NCBI GenBank assembly: GCA_003263845.1
Contig: JYJN01000109.1
Coordinates: 1-40,076, forward strand
Source: Vibrio aestivus
GTDB lineage: Bacteria; Pseudomonadota; Gammaproteobacteria; Enterobacterales; Vibrionaceae
Length of the DNA stretch: 40,076 nucleotides
Direction: 5' to 3'
The notes below the pieces were generated by a model. The model had not been told where the DNA came from. It worked only from the letters and a program-made list of their open reading frames with translations, and ran no database searches. Below are positions 17,825 through 28,034 of this stretch, piece by piece (within the stretch, counting starts at the first letter, position 1; each line of letters begins with the position of its first letter). The position numbers and the translations under genes are program-made.

Positions 17825-18958
17825 ATGACTTTTTCTAACACACTATCGAAAATCGCACTTCCTCTGTCACTATTGATCCTTGTTGGTTGCGGCGGTGACT
17901 CATTTGACGACCTCAAAAAATGGGAGAAGCCTGAAGTAAAAGCTGGCTCAGATCAGGTTCATACCCTGCCAAAAACGTCAATTAAGCTCAATGGATCGGT
18001 AAAAAGCTATCCAAAGAATATCCATACCATCGAAGCCATTAAGTGGACACAATTATCAGGCCCTGCTCAATTGACCATTCTCAATGACAGCGAAGAGGTT
18101 GCCACCCTTGCCAACCCGACAACTGCAGGCACCTATGAATTCCAGCTTTATGCCAGAGACAGCCGAGATAAAACAAATACGGACAAGGTAAAAATTGTCT
18201 TGCGAGAAGACGTCGCGGCGTCAACGGCGCGTCGAACTTCAGGGTTTGGCGATGACTTCCAGGCCACATGGGAGCACGTTGCGAATAATTACTCAGGGTA
18301 TGAAGACATCGAACCTCAATGGAACGAACTGTATCAACCTTATTTGGTTGAGGCTGAGAACACGCATTCTGAGCAAGAGTGGCAAAGCCTGCTTGAAGCT
18401 ATGCTTATCGAAGTTAATGACCCTAAGCTTATGCTTCAAACAACCGATCACTCTCTAACACCCAATCAAACTCATACGCAGGGCCAAGCTCAAATGACTA
18501 CTGCTTATTCCGCGAACGCAACTTCCGCTTCCACGACGTCTTCATTAAATGCACTAAGTTGGCAAGATGATAATGGCGTTGGCGTCATCATGTTCAACGA
18601 CCTATCCACCATTAGAAATGAACAGCTGCGCGGTGAGCTTGAATCCGCCATTCAAGGGCTCACGTATCTCGATGAGCTGAGGCTTGAGTTCACGCAGCCA
18701 GAAAGCGTTAACGAGCAGATCACCTTACAACTGATGGCTTGGTTTACTCGCCAACCTACAGAGCTTGTGATTCGCTCTCGCGACAATCAATCGCTCACGC
18801 TTTCTACTAGCCCACTCGCGACGCACTCGATTGTGACAGTGGCTGGCGAGTACACCAATGTGGAGATTATCGAGCTGAACGAGTATCTGCTCAGTCAGCA
18901 GTATGGCGAAATTAGCTATCAATATGCGCCAAACTTTATGATTCCAACCTCTAACTAG
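17825..18958 (+). CDS. Lipoprotein with PKD-like domain and degenerate S41-peptidase-like region
   Basis: This 377-residue lipoprotein has lipobox LVGC, with the acylated Cys at residue 22. Residues 38-127 resemble a PKD/Ig-like domain (VKAGSDQVHTL, IKWTQLSGPAQL, TAGTYEFQLYARDS). Residues about 144-206 (FQATWEHVANNYSGYEDI...WNELYQPYL...LLEAMLIEVNDPKL) read like the helical N-terminus of tail-specific S41 peptidases. After a Ser/Thr/Ala linker, residues about 250-345 resemble a shortened S41 core (GVGVIMFNDL, ELESAIQGLTYLDELRLEF) that lacks the usual catalytic Ser/Lys motifs. It may therefore bind rather than cleave peptides. AAGGAGA precedes the start, 16 bases after the porin gene, so the two are co-translated from one transcript. 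Confidence 0.7.
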   Translation: MTFSNTLSKIALPLSLLILVGCGGDSFDDLKKWEKPEVKAGSDQVHTLPKTSIKLNGSVKSYPKNIHTIEAIKWTQLSGPAQLTILNDSEEVATLANPTTAGTYEFQLYARDSRDKTNTDKVKIVLREDVAASTARRTSGFGDDFQATWEHVANNYSGYEDIEPQWNELYQPYLVEAENTHSEQEWQSLLEAMLIEVNDPKLMLQTTDHSLTPNQTHTQGQAQMTTAYSANATSASTTSSLNALSWQDDNGVGVIMFNDLSTIRNEQLRGELESAIQGLTYLDELRLEFTQPESVNEQITLQLMAWFTRQPTELVIRSRDNQSLTLSTSPLATHSIVTVAGEYTNVEIIELNEYLLSQQYGEISYQYAPNFMIPTSN

Positions 18959-19014
18959 ACGAAAAACAAAACCGCAGACCGACTCACTCTGACGGTTGCC
19001 CTCTATCGCACAAC

Positions 19015-19048
19015 AAAAAAGCGATGCTTATCGAGCATCGCTTTTTTT
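19015..19048. terminator. Bidirectional rho-independent terminator
   Basis: The 8-bp stem GCGATGCT (19021-19028) with AGCATCGC (19034-19041) is flanked by six A and seven T. It closes both the rightward two-component/porin operon and the leftward AsnC-type gene. Confidence 0.9.
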
Positions 19049-19086
19049 CTAGATTTGCTGTCTAGATTTTCCTTTTAAACAAGCTG

Positions 19087-19527
19087 TTATCTTTCATCTT
19101 TTGGCGTGTCCATCACCACCATGGTGGTAATCGAGTTCACCTGTTTGCACTCACCCAATACATCCGCATGGAACTTTTTGTAAGTGTGCAAATCGTGCGT
19201 TTCCACTCGAATCAGATACTCATTAGCACCGGTAATGTTGTGGCATTCGACCACCTCTTTTTGAAAGCGCACATGCTCTTCAAACTCTAGTTGCGCTTGC
19301 TTTCGATGGCTGGCTAGTCCAATCGATACATAAGCAATAAATCCCACACCGAGCTGATTATTATCCAACACCGCACGATAGCCTTTAATCACTTCTTTTT
19401 TCTCAAGCTCTTGAACGCGTCGTAGTGTCGCCGACGGAGACAAACCTACCTTTTCCGCAAGGTCGACATTAGAGATCCTTCCGTCCACCTTAAGCTCAAG
19501 CAATATTCTTTCGTCAAATTTATCCAT
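19087..19527 (-). CDS. Lrp/AsnC-family regulator
   Basis: This 146-residue DNA-binding regulator carries an N-terminal winged helix (MDKFDERILLELKVDGRISN, VDLAEKVGLSPSATLRRVQE) and a C-terminal RAM ligand-binding domain (IKGYRAVLDNNQLGVGFIAY, HNITGANEYLIRVETHDL). Family members sense amino acids. It lies divergently, 141 bases from a LysE-type amino-acid exporter, the classic arrangement in which the regulator induces export when its amino acid accumulates. Length and domain spacing are normal and the reading frame is intact. Which amino acid it senses cannot be read from sequence. Confidence 0.92.
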   Translation of the reverse strand: MDKFDERILLELKVDGRISNVDLAEKVGLSPSATLRRVQELEKKEVIKGYRAVLDNNQLGVGFIAYVSIGLASHRKQAQLEFEEHVRFQKEVVECHNITGANEYLIRVETHDLHTYKKFHADVLGECKQVNSITTMVVMDTPKDER

Positions 19528-19668
19528 GAGACACTTTTATTGTGCAAATTTTGTTTCAATAACAACATAAAAACACATAATTGCGTGCAAATCTACTTAA
19601 CATTGTGGTTCTCGAAACGTGGTTATCGAAACGTCGAAATTAAAACAGAAAGTTAAAGGAGAGTTGCC

Positions 19669-20253
19669 ATGAGCATTGAACAAATGGGCGCGCTGTTGCT
19701 GTTTGCCTTTGTATCAACATTCACCCCAGGCCCAAACAACATTATGCTAATGACCTCAGGTGCCAACGTCGGATTCAAACGCACACTGCCGCATATGTTG
19801 GGGATCGCTCTCGGCTTTGCGTTCATGGTCATATTAGTTGGTATTGGTCTTGTTGGCGTGTTCAACACCTACCCAGTGAGTCACCAGATTTTGAAGTATG
19901 TTAGCTTGGGTTATCTACTTTATTTGGCTGCTAAGATTGCCATGAGCGGGCGCGCAAAAGAGGTGGATGATTTCAAACCGCTGACATTTTTAGGTGCAGC
20001 AAGTTTTCAATGGGTGAATCCAAAAGGATGGTCAATGGCACTAACTGCCGTGACGCTATTTAGTGCCAACGGCGCTTGGTTTGAAGTGGGTATCATTGCG
20101 ATTGCCTTCACTCTGGCTAACATTCCTTCGGTAAGCTTTTGGACTATCGCAGGGCAAAAGTTGCAGCATTGGCTGACAACACCGGTTCGAATTCGCGGCT
20201 TCAATGTCACCATGGCAGCACTGCTGATTGCTTCCACACTGCCAATGATTTAG
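19669..20253 (+). CDS. LysE/RhtB-family amino-acid exporter
   Basis: This 194-residue inner-membrane exporter has about six hydrophobic segments. The family signature is at the start: LLLFAFVSTFTPGPNNIMLM followed by SGANVGFKRTLPHMLGI. The block GAASFQWVNPKGWSMALTAV is also typical of RhtB-like proteins. A strong ribosome site (AAAGGAGA) precedes the ATG. The divergent AsnC-type regulator suggests induction by an amino acid. The length is slightly short of the usual 205-210 residues, with the loss at the C-terminus, but no frameshift is apparent. Confidence 0.92.
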   Translation: MSIEQMGALLLFAFVSTFTPGPNNIMLMTSGANVGFKRTLPHMLGIALGFAFMVILVGIGLVGVFNTYPVSHQILKYVSLGYLLYLAAKIAMSGRAKEVDDFKPLTFLGAASFQWVNPKGWSMALTAVTLFSANGAWFEVGIIAIAFTLANIPSVSFWTIAGQKLQHWLTTPVRIRGFNVTMAALLIASTLPMI

Positions 20254-20303
20254 TAAGATAAGTGAGCGTTAACTACAGCTGATCTCTATGTTTTAAATAC
20301 AGA

Positions 20304-21173
20304 TTACGTTAGCTGCTCGCTTAAATAATCAATGAGTAAACGCACCTTAGGCGACAAATGACGATTCTGCGGATAGAGTGCCCAAATGCCATCTCTGTCT
20401 GAACGGTTGCCTTGTAAGACTTCCACCAGCTGGCCAGATGATAGCGCCTCGCTGACATAGTAATCTGGTAGCTGGGCCAAGCCTAGACCTTGTTTCGCCG
20501 CGTCCAGCAAGGCAATACCCGAATTACACTGGATTCGGCCGCTGACCTTTATTGATTTCTCTTTTCCCTGCTGATTGAACCGCCAGTAATCCACCGAGCC
20601 CACAAGACAATGATGATTCACTAATTCAGATAACGAGTGTGGCTCACCATACTTCTGCAGATACTCTGGGCTTGCGCAGACATAAAGCTGACGACTAGAG
20701 AGCTTTTTAGCCACTAACAAAGAGTCCCCAAGGTTGCCCAATCGAATCGCTAGATCGATGCCTGACTCAACTAAGTCCAATTTTTGGTTGGTCAATATTA
20801 AATCGAGATCCAATTTAGGATAGCGCTTTAAGAACTGATGTATCAAAGGGGCAAGTTGGTTCTCCCCATAGGTCACGGGCGCAGTGACTCTCAATACACC
20901 TTTTGGCGCAGATTGCATTTGTGTCACAGCTAGCTCGGCTAGCTCTAGCCCTTCAATCAAAGGCTTACATTGATGGAAGTAGATCTGCCCCGCCTCTGTG
21001 AGTGAGACTTTTCGTGTCGTGCGATTGAGTAATTTCACAGCCAAGCGCTCTTCCAGTGCTGACACTCGGCGACTAACTTGTGCAACTGACGTACTCAATT
21101 TTTTGGCTGCTGATGTAAAACTGTGGGTTTCTGCCACAGCGACAAACTCCACTATCCCTTCCCAATTGACCAT
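20304..21173 (-). CDS. LysR-family regulator divergent from frmA
   Basis: This is a 289-residue LysR-type regulator. The helix-turn-helix is FVAVAETHSFTSAAKKLSTS plus VAQVSRRVSALEERLAVKLL, followed by NRTTRKVSLTEAG. The effector domain contains LRVTAPVTYGENQLAPLIHQ, DLVESGIDLAIRLG and LYVCASPEYL, typical of the group. It is transcribed away from the glutathione-dependent formaldehyde dehydrogenase gene, with 182 bases between the starts, so it probably regulates that pair. LysR regulators in this position are common in gamma-proteobacteria. The frame is intact. Confidence 0.92.
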   Translation of the reverse strand: MVNWEGIVEFVAVAETHSFTSAAKKLSTSVAQVSRRVSALEERLAVKLLNRTTRKVSLTEAGQIYFHQCKPLIEGLELAELAVTQMQSAPKGVLRVTAPVTYGENQLAPLIHQFLKRYPKLDLDLILTNQKLDLVESGIDLAIRLGNLGDSLLVAKKLSSRQLYVCASPEYLQKYGEPHSLSELVNHHCLVGSVDYWRFNQQGKEKSIKVSGRIQCNSGIALLDAAKQGLGLAQLPDYYVSEALSSGQLVEVLQGNRSDRDGIWALYPQNRHLSPKVRLLIDYLSEQLT

Positions 21174-21322
21174 ATCGCCCTCTCTGCTAATTATTACAAA
21201 TGAGTAATAATGATTTTCAATATTATGGGATTATCAAAATTAGGTAAAGATCTAGAATACCCACCATCAATTTAATAAAGCAAAACAACAAGGCGAATGT
21301 GGACTGGGTTGTCTACCCTTAA

Positions 21323-22504
<1,182 letters not shown>

Positions 22505-22559
22505 TTAGTATTACGCTAGAAACTCCCCTTAATGCTGCCTTAAGTGTTAGGGGGACTCC

Positions 22560-23438
22560 ATGTTTAAAACCCCGATGACCTATAAGAAATATCTAACTAT
22601 GAATATTGAAAATGTTAGCCAAGCAAAAGTAGCCGGTGGTTGGCACAAGCAATACACCCATCAATCCCAAGCTTTAGATTGTGAAATGCGCTTCGCGATT
22701 TTCTTACCGCCGAATGCCAACGCTAATCATCCCGTTCCTGTTTTGTACTGGCTATCGGGATTAACGTGCACTGATGAAAACTTTATGCAAAAAGCTGGGG
22801 CGTTTAAGAAAGCCGCTGAGTTGGGTATCGCGATTGTTGCTCCAGACACTAGCCCACGAGGTGAAGGCGTTGCCAACGATGATAACTACGATCTTGGCCA
22901 AGGGGCGGGCTTTTATGTGAATGCCACAGAGGCACCATGGAAGGCTCATTACCAAATGTATGACTACATCACTCAAGAGCTGCCAGAGCTCATCGAGGAA
23001 CATTTTCCCGTATCCGGTGCTCGCTCTATCGCTGGGCACAGTATGGGCGGTCATGGCGCATTGACTATTGGCCTGCGTAATCACGCCCGCTATCGCAGTA
23101 TTTCCGCTTTTAGCCCAATCACCAACCCAATCAATGTCCCTTGGGGACAAAAAGCCTTTATGGCTTACTTGGGCAGCAACACTGACACTTGGAAGCAATA
23201 TGACGCTTGTGAGCTCCTTAAAGCCGAAAAAGCAGCATTACCGATTTTAATTGACCAAGGTGATGCCGATAGTTTTTTAGTTGAGCAACTAAAGCCTGAG
23301 AATCTGGTGGACGCTGCAGGACTAAGCCAAAGTAACATTACATTGAGAATGCAAGCAGGATACGACCACAGCTACTACTTCATATCGAGCTTTATCGATG
23401 AACACTTAAGCTTCCATGCCAAACAACTATTTTCTTGA
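22560..23438 (+). CDS. fghA: S-formylglutathione hydrolase
   Basis: This cytosolic esterase (292 residues) hydrolyses S-formylglutathione to formate and glutathione, the second step after frmA. The esterase-D fold is shown by VPVLYWLSGLTCTDENFMQK, VAPDTSPRGEGV, the nucleophile elbow GHSMGGHGALTIGLR, the acid residue in DQGDADSFL, and the catalytic His in QAGYDHSYYFISSF. The ATG at 22560 has AGGGGG six bases upstream, so I keep it. A later ATG at 22599 (MNIENVSQAKVAGG) gives the common family length and is the main alternative. It lies 55 bases after frmA, probably in one transcript. Confidence 0.95.
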   Translation: MFKTPMTYKKYLTMNIENVSQAKVAGGWHKQYTHQSQALDCEMRFAIFLPPNANANHPVPVLYWLSGLTCTDENFMQKAGAFKKAAELGIAIVAPDTSPRGEGVANDDNYDLGQGAGFYVNATEAPWKAHYQMYDYITQELPELIEEHFPVSGARSIAGHSMGGHGALTIGLRNHARYRSISAFSPITNPINVPWGQKAFMAYLGSNTDTWKQYDACELLKAEKAALPILIDQGDADSFLVEQLKPENLVDAAGLSQSNITLRMQAGYDHSYYFISSFIDEHLSFHAKQLFS

Positions 23439-23510
23439 AAATGAAAGCCGGAAGTTGAACTAGCAAAACCGTCTAACTAACTTACTCGTTCATAATGAAT
23501 GTGCTAACCT

Positions 23511-23539
23511 CACCCCTCCATTCTAGAGGGGTGATTTTT
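23511..23539 (+). terminator. Hairpin that is both a terminator for fghA and overlaps the next ribosome site
   Basis: The 8-bp stem CACCCCTC (23511-23518) with GAGGGGTG (23526-23533) is followed by ATTTTT, a good rho-independent terminator for frmA-fghA. Its right arm contains GAGGGG, the only plausible ribosome site for the ATG at 23540. Confidence 0.75.
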
Positions 23540-24237
23540 ATGTCTGAAATGTATACCAAACATGCCATAAAGTATGGCGAAGTCGTTAAGGATAACATTT
23601 ACAACGCCCTATTAGAGCGCCCGTCGACCCAAGCATTACTCGATGATGTAAAAGGATAAAAGGTCATTGATATGGGTTGTGGTTCCGGCATTTACACCCA
23701 ATGGCTAGTTGAGAATCAAGCTCAGTCTGTCGTCAGTATCGATCTGTCGCACGATATGGTGGAAATGGTTAATCAATGCCAATATCCGAATGTCACGGCC
23801 TACCAGCAAGATATGACGTTAGGCTTGCCTAAAGAAGCTGACAACAGTGCTGATGTGATCATCTGCCCACTCATGATCCACTATATCGAAGATTTAGCGC
23901 CCCTGTTTACCGAAGTTCACCGGGTACTCAAACCAGGTGCTACATGGTATTTTCGACCCACCATCCATTTGCCGATTTCGAATGTTCCCTGTCTGGCAAC
24001 TACTTTGATCGTGAGCTTATCCACGAAGAGTGGGATACGGTAGGCACACCCGTTGAAGTGCAATTCTATCGCCGTTCACTCACTGAGCTCTCAAACGCTA
24101 TTACCTCAACTGGCTTAGTTATTACTGACATTACTGAAGGCCAAGTGGATGAGAAGGTGAAAGAGATATCCCCTGAGCGCTACGACTATTTGTCGAAGAA
24201 TCCAAATTTCATTTTTATGCGCGTTCAGAAACGTTAA
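23540..24237 (+). pseudogene. SAM-dependent methyltransferase, interrupted by a stop codon and a frameshift
   Basis: The gene starts MSEMYTKHAIKYGEVVKDNI and has the class-I SAM-binding motif KVIDMGCGSGIYTQWL, the acidic end of beta 2 in VVSIDLSHDMVEMV, and a motif-IV-like VIICPLMIHYIEDL. The tail is YDYLSKNPNFIFMRVQKR. The substrate is unknown. Two lesions are present: an in-frame TAA at 23657-23659 (codon 40, KG*KVID), and a shift near 23943 where ACATGG would be ACAATGG to give TMVFSTHHPF. The stop codon is a substitution-type change, unlike the other lesions in the window, so real decay is possible here. Confidence 0.7.
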
Positions 24238-24495
24238 GACGCTTCATCGATATCTGCGGACACCCACGCTCATGGAAGCAAGGCAGCATTCGCTATTTCG
24301 ATGGATTGGGGAAGGCATTGAACTTAAATTCAAAGTCGGCGCAAAACTGCAACGACGAAAACAAGTTCTTCAGTCTTGAGTACTGCACTTTAACAGGAGC
24401 AGCACATACATACTAAGTTCGCGCTATCTAAAGTAGCATTCGGAGTATAAAACGGTACAATCCTCGCAGTTAATTGATCAAGTAAAGAGCCACCC

Positions 24496-26195
24496 ATGCT
24501 AACGCCCGAGCACTGTTTCACTCCATTTCAATCATCCATTGAAGGCATAGACTTGCCTGAGCGTTTCACTTATCCGTTCTACTATCAACCCCATGAACTG
24601 TGCATTATTGCCGCTCAAGAGTTGCAGTCGCATTTGCTCAATCAAACCGACTGGCAACATGACTTTGGCGTAGCTGAAGATGGTGAGCTCACGAGCAGCG
24701 AATCAAAATCGACAGGGAAGATGTTTGGCGTGCTATTGGTAAGAAACCCGCAGGGCGTGCTTGGCTACTTGAGCGCATTTTCAGGCAAGATTGCCGATCA
24801 AAACCTGCTGCCGCATTTTGTCCCACCAGTGTTTGATATGCTGTCGAGCGATAGCTTCTTCCGCACTGAGTTGGGCGAAATTACCGAGATCAACACTCAA
24901 GTTTCTCAGTTTTCGGCTAACCCTGAATTGCAACATTTGCGCGATACATTGGCTGCGCAAAACAAACAATGCCAAGCTGAAGAACAAGCGATTCGCAATG
25001 AGCATATCGCAGCACGCGCAGCTCGAAAAGCCCAACGAAAGCAGGCACAAGCGACCTTATCAGAAAACGAACTCGCTTCGGTTCTTGAAGATCTTAGCAA
25101 GCAAAGTGTCGCAGACAAGAATCAGCTTAAATACTTCAAACTGGAGTGGGATGAAAAGATCAAGCAAACCCAACGAGCATTCGATGCGTTGGAATCTCAA
25201 CTCACTGAACTAAAAGCGGAACGTAAAAAGCTGTCCAATGCTCTACAGCACAAGCTGTTTGGGCAGTATCGCTTCTTAAATGCCATAGAAGAAACTCAAG
25301 ATCTCAATGCGATCTTTGCTCCAACGACGAACCCTGTTCCACCAGCGGGAGCGGGAGAATGTGCAGCGCCAAAACTGCTACAATTCGCCTACCTGCATGG
25401 ATTTACTCCGTTAGCCATGGCCGAGTTTTGGTGGGGGAAATCGCCTAAATCGGAAGTTCGCCAACATAAAAAGTTCTACCCTTCATGTCATGGAAAATGC
25501 TTCCCGATTCTTGGCCACATGCTAAAAGGATTGGAGGTTGACCCTAACCCACTTGAAGAGAACTGGGCCGAGGACAAGCCACTTGAAATCATCTACCAAG
25601 ATGAAGCGATGGTCGTCGTTAATAAGCCTCTGGGCTATTGTCTGTTCCGGGTAAAACCATTACCGATTCAGCTTACACTCGTTTGCAAGAACAGTTTCCG
25701 GATGTTGAAGGCCCATTTGTGATTCATCGCCTTGATATGGCGACTTCTGGTCTACTGGTTTTTGCTCTGACAAGACGAGCAAACAAGAGCCTACAAAAAC
25801 AGTTCATTAGTCGCGGCGTGCAAAAAACGTTATATGGCTCTACTACATGGAAAAGTGGAGGGCACTCAAGGGGATATCGACCTGCCTATGCGCGGCGACC
25901 CAGACGATCGCCCAAGACAACTCGTCTGCTTTGAGCACGGCAAACCCGCGCAAACCATTGGGAGTTGATTGAGAATATTGAAGGCCAATCAAAGCTCTAT
26001 TTATATCCTAAAACAGGCCGAACTCATCAGTTGCGCGTCCACTGTGCTCATCACTTGGGATTAAACCTACCAATGGTAGGCGATACCCTTTACGGTGAAA
26101 AAACCAACCGCTTACACCTTCATGCCGAGCGTCTAGAATTCGATCACCCCTACAGCAAAGAGCGTATGAGGTTCTCAGCACAATGTGAGTTTTAA
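24496..26195 (+). CDS. RluA-family pseudouridine synthase with long N-terminal extension, three indels
   Basis: This is an RNA pseudouridine synthase of about 567 residues. The N-terminal 370 residues are an extension seen in a long gamma-proteobacterial RluA subgroup: [20 protein letters not shown], a charged coiled-coil stretch (about residues 145-260), and [16 protein letters not shown]. The catalytic domain follows, with VVNKPLGLLSVPG, the catalytic Asp in [14 protein letters not shown], and [17 protein letters not shown]. Three one-base indels break it: GGG at 25632-25634 (one G lost), an extra A in the run near 25826, and a T lost at 25958-25959. Corrected, all RluA motifs read through. 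The RNA target is unknown. Confidence 0.85.
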
Positions 26196-26233
26196 CATAC
26201 ATCCAGACGAACTAGACCTAGTTGAACTTTGAT

Positions 26234-26262
26234 TGGACCAATACGGCTCGGTGTATGGTCCA
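26234..26262. other. Imperfect hairpin in the spacer before the membrane-protein gene
   Basis: TGGACC and GGTCCA flank ATAC/GTAT arms with a small bulge. No T run follows, so it is not a standard terminator. It may be a structured 5' leader or an operator. Confidence 0.25.
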
Positions 26263-26394
26263 TTGCTCCTCCCGCCCCTTGCAAGTCGATTTTCGACTCA
26301 ATAAAACCCTAATACTGAGATTATCGCCATCAACACAACGTGTAAAATAGCGGCTCAATTCAAAAACGAGATTAGCTTGTATTAGGCAAACAAT

Positions 26395-27048
26395 ATGAAC
26401 AATGTGCCCATACAGTATAAGTTACTAAAGATAGGATTTAGTTTCTTTATACTCATTGCCGTTTCTGCGGTCATTATTCATATGGAAGTGAGATATTTAC
26501 ATGGAGATGTTTCGGAGCAGTCTTTAGTCGAGTATACCCAAGAGATCTTCTTGGCTCTAACGGCTATTACTTTTTACTCGCTCAAAAAAATTGATGGCCA
26601 ATTTAATGGATTTTCAATACTCCTCGCTGGTTTTTTTACCTGCCTACTAGTCAGAGAACTTGACCAAGTTTTTGATCAAATTGTGCATGGTTTCTGGAAA
26701 TACCCGGCTTGGTTAATTGCAACCATATGCATCTACACTGCTTTATTTCGACATCACACGTCAACTCTAAACAAGCTCACCGACTTCATGCGACACCCCA
26801 GTTTTGGTGTCATGCTGTCTGGTTTAGGTGTACTTATGGTTTTTTCAAGGCTGTTCGGCATGGATGACCTCTGGAGTCAGTTCCTTCAAGAAGGCTATCA
26901 TCGTGGCGCGAAAAACCTTGCGGAGGAAGCTACAGAGCTTCTGGGCTATACCATGATTCTATTCTCCGCCACTTGGTACAAATTGGCTCTTAGATCTGAA
27001 GAGCGGAAAATTCTCGATGGTAGTAAACCAGCAGTCACAATAGGTTAG
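26395..27048 (+). CDS. Inner-membrane protein of unknown function
   Basis: I do not recognise this 217-residue protein. It has about six hydrophobic segments: GFSFFILIAVSAVIIHM, EIFLALTAITFYSL, FSILLAGFFTCLLV, AWLIATICIYTALF, SFGVMLSGLGVLMVF and ATELLGYTMILFSATW. The loops carry conserved-style acidic patches (RELDQVFDQIVHGFW, KNLAEEATELL). The topology suggests an integral membrane protein with a short cytoplasmic tail. GGCAAACAAT precedes the start. It lies 46 bases upstream of pldA on the same strand and may be co-transcribed with it, hinting at an envelope role; this is inference. Confidence 0.65.
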   Translation: MNNVPIQYKLLKIGFSFFILIAVSAVIIHMEVRYLHGDVSEQSLVEYTQEIFLALTAITFYSLKKIDGQFNGFSILLAGFFTCLLVRELDQVFDQIVHGFWKYPAWLIATICIYTALFRHHTSTLNKLTDFMRHPSFGVMLSGLGVLMVFSRLFGMDDLWSQFLQEGYHRGAKNLAEEATELLGYTMILFSATWYKLALRSEERKILDGSKPAVTIG

Positions 27049-27094
27049 TAGTGACTATCCTCGTTGACGAAACAACAAAGAGTTCATAATTAAA

Positions 27095-28019
27095 ATGAAT
27101 CGCATTTGGCTAACGTTCTTTATCTCTACGGCTGTAGTGTCGGGCGACAATAGTGAAGCCTTTCAAGCAGATCTAAGTAGCCAGTATGACGGGCAAACTC
27201 TTTCCGAAGATTCTGAGTATATCAGGCTACCTTAGATATTGATACCATGAACTACTTTGAGCTGAACAACTACATTAACAATCAAGGGCTGTTTGAACTC
27301 AGCCCTCATTTGCCCAGCTATTTTTTGCCAGTATCTTATAATGCTAAACCCAATTATCATTACTGGGATCAAGTTAAACCAGGCCACAACTTAGATAAGC
27401 TCGAAGCTAAATTTCAAATTAGCGGAAAGTTGAAGCTATTTAACGACATCTATAAAGACTCTGACCTATGGTTTGCCTATACTCAAACATCTTGGTGGCA
27501 ACTATACAATGGCGAAGAATCAGCCCATTTCGAGAAACCAACTACAGCCCAGAATTCATATACACCACCTATCCTAGAGAGAATCTATTGGGTTGGGATC
27601 TTATCCAAGTGGACTACTCGCTCCTCCATCAGTCCAACGGACGCTCTGAACCACTGTCAAAAAGTTGGAATCGTTTTTACGTAAACTTCGGATTTGTTAA
27701 GGATAATTACTTTCTCTCATTGAAACCGTGGTACCGGATTCCAGAAAGTGGTGACGACAACCCAGATATTCAAAAATATCTGGGTTATGGAGAAACTCAT
27801 TTCGGATACAAAGCGAATGGTGCCATGTATAGCATCATGCTAAGAAATCAGCTGACCAGCAATGGCAAAGGTGCCATTGAGGTTAATGCCGCGTTTCCTA
27901 TTGTCGACTCTCTTAAAATATATTTTCAGTACTTCAACGGTTATGGCGAGAGCATGATCGATTACAACCATAAGGTCAATACGCTCAGCATTGGCATATT
28001 AATTTACGACGTGTTTTGA
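27095..28019 (+). CDS. pldA: Outer-membrane phospholipase A, two frameshifts
   Basis: This is an outer-membrane phospholipase (OMPLA), a calcium-dependent beta-barrel that clears misplaced phospholipids from the outer leaflet. About 308 residues. The N-terminus MNRIWLTFFISTAVVSGDNS is a short signal peptide. The active-site block LLHQSNGRSEPLSKSWNRFY contains the His, Ser and Asn of the family triad in the expected spacing. Further barrel strands follow (YFLSLKPWYRIPES, ETHFGYKANGAMYS). Two losses break it: GG at 27225-27226 (restores IRATLDIDTMNYF) and CCC at 27524-27526 (restores SAPFRETNYSPEF). The corrected reading has the normal family organisation. Confidence 0.88.
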
Positions 28020-28034
28020 CATGAGAATACGGTG

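Noticed and set aside
22505..22559. Riboswitch or attenuator between frmA and fghA
   Set aside because: The C-rich and G-rich stretches do not pair well, and the G-rich part is simply the fghA ribosome site.
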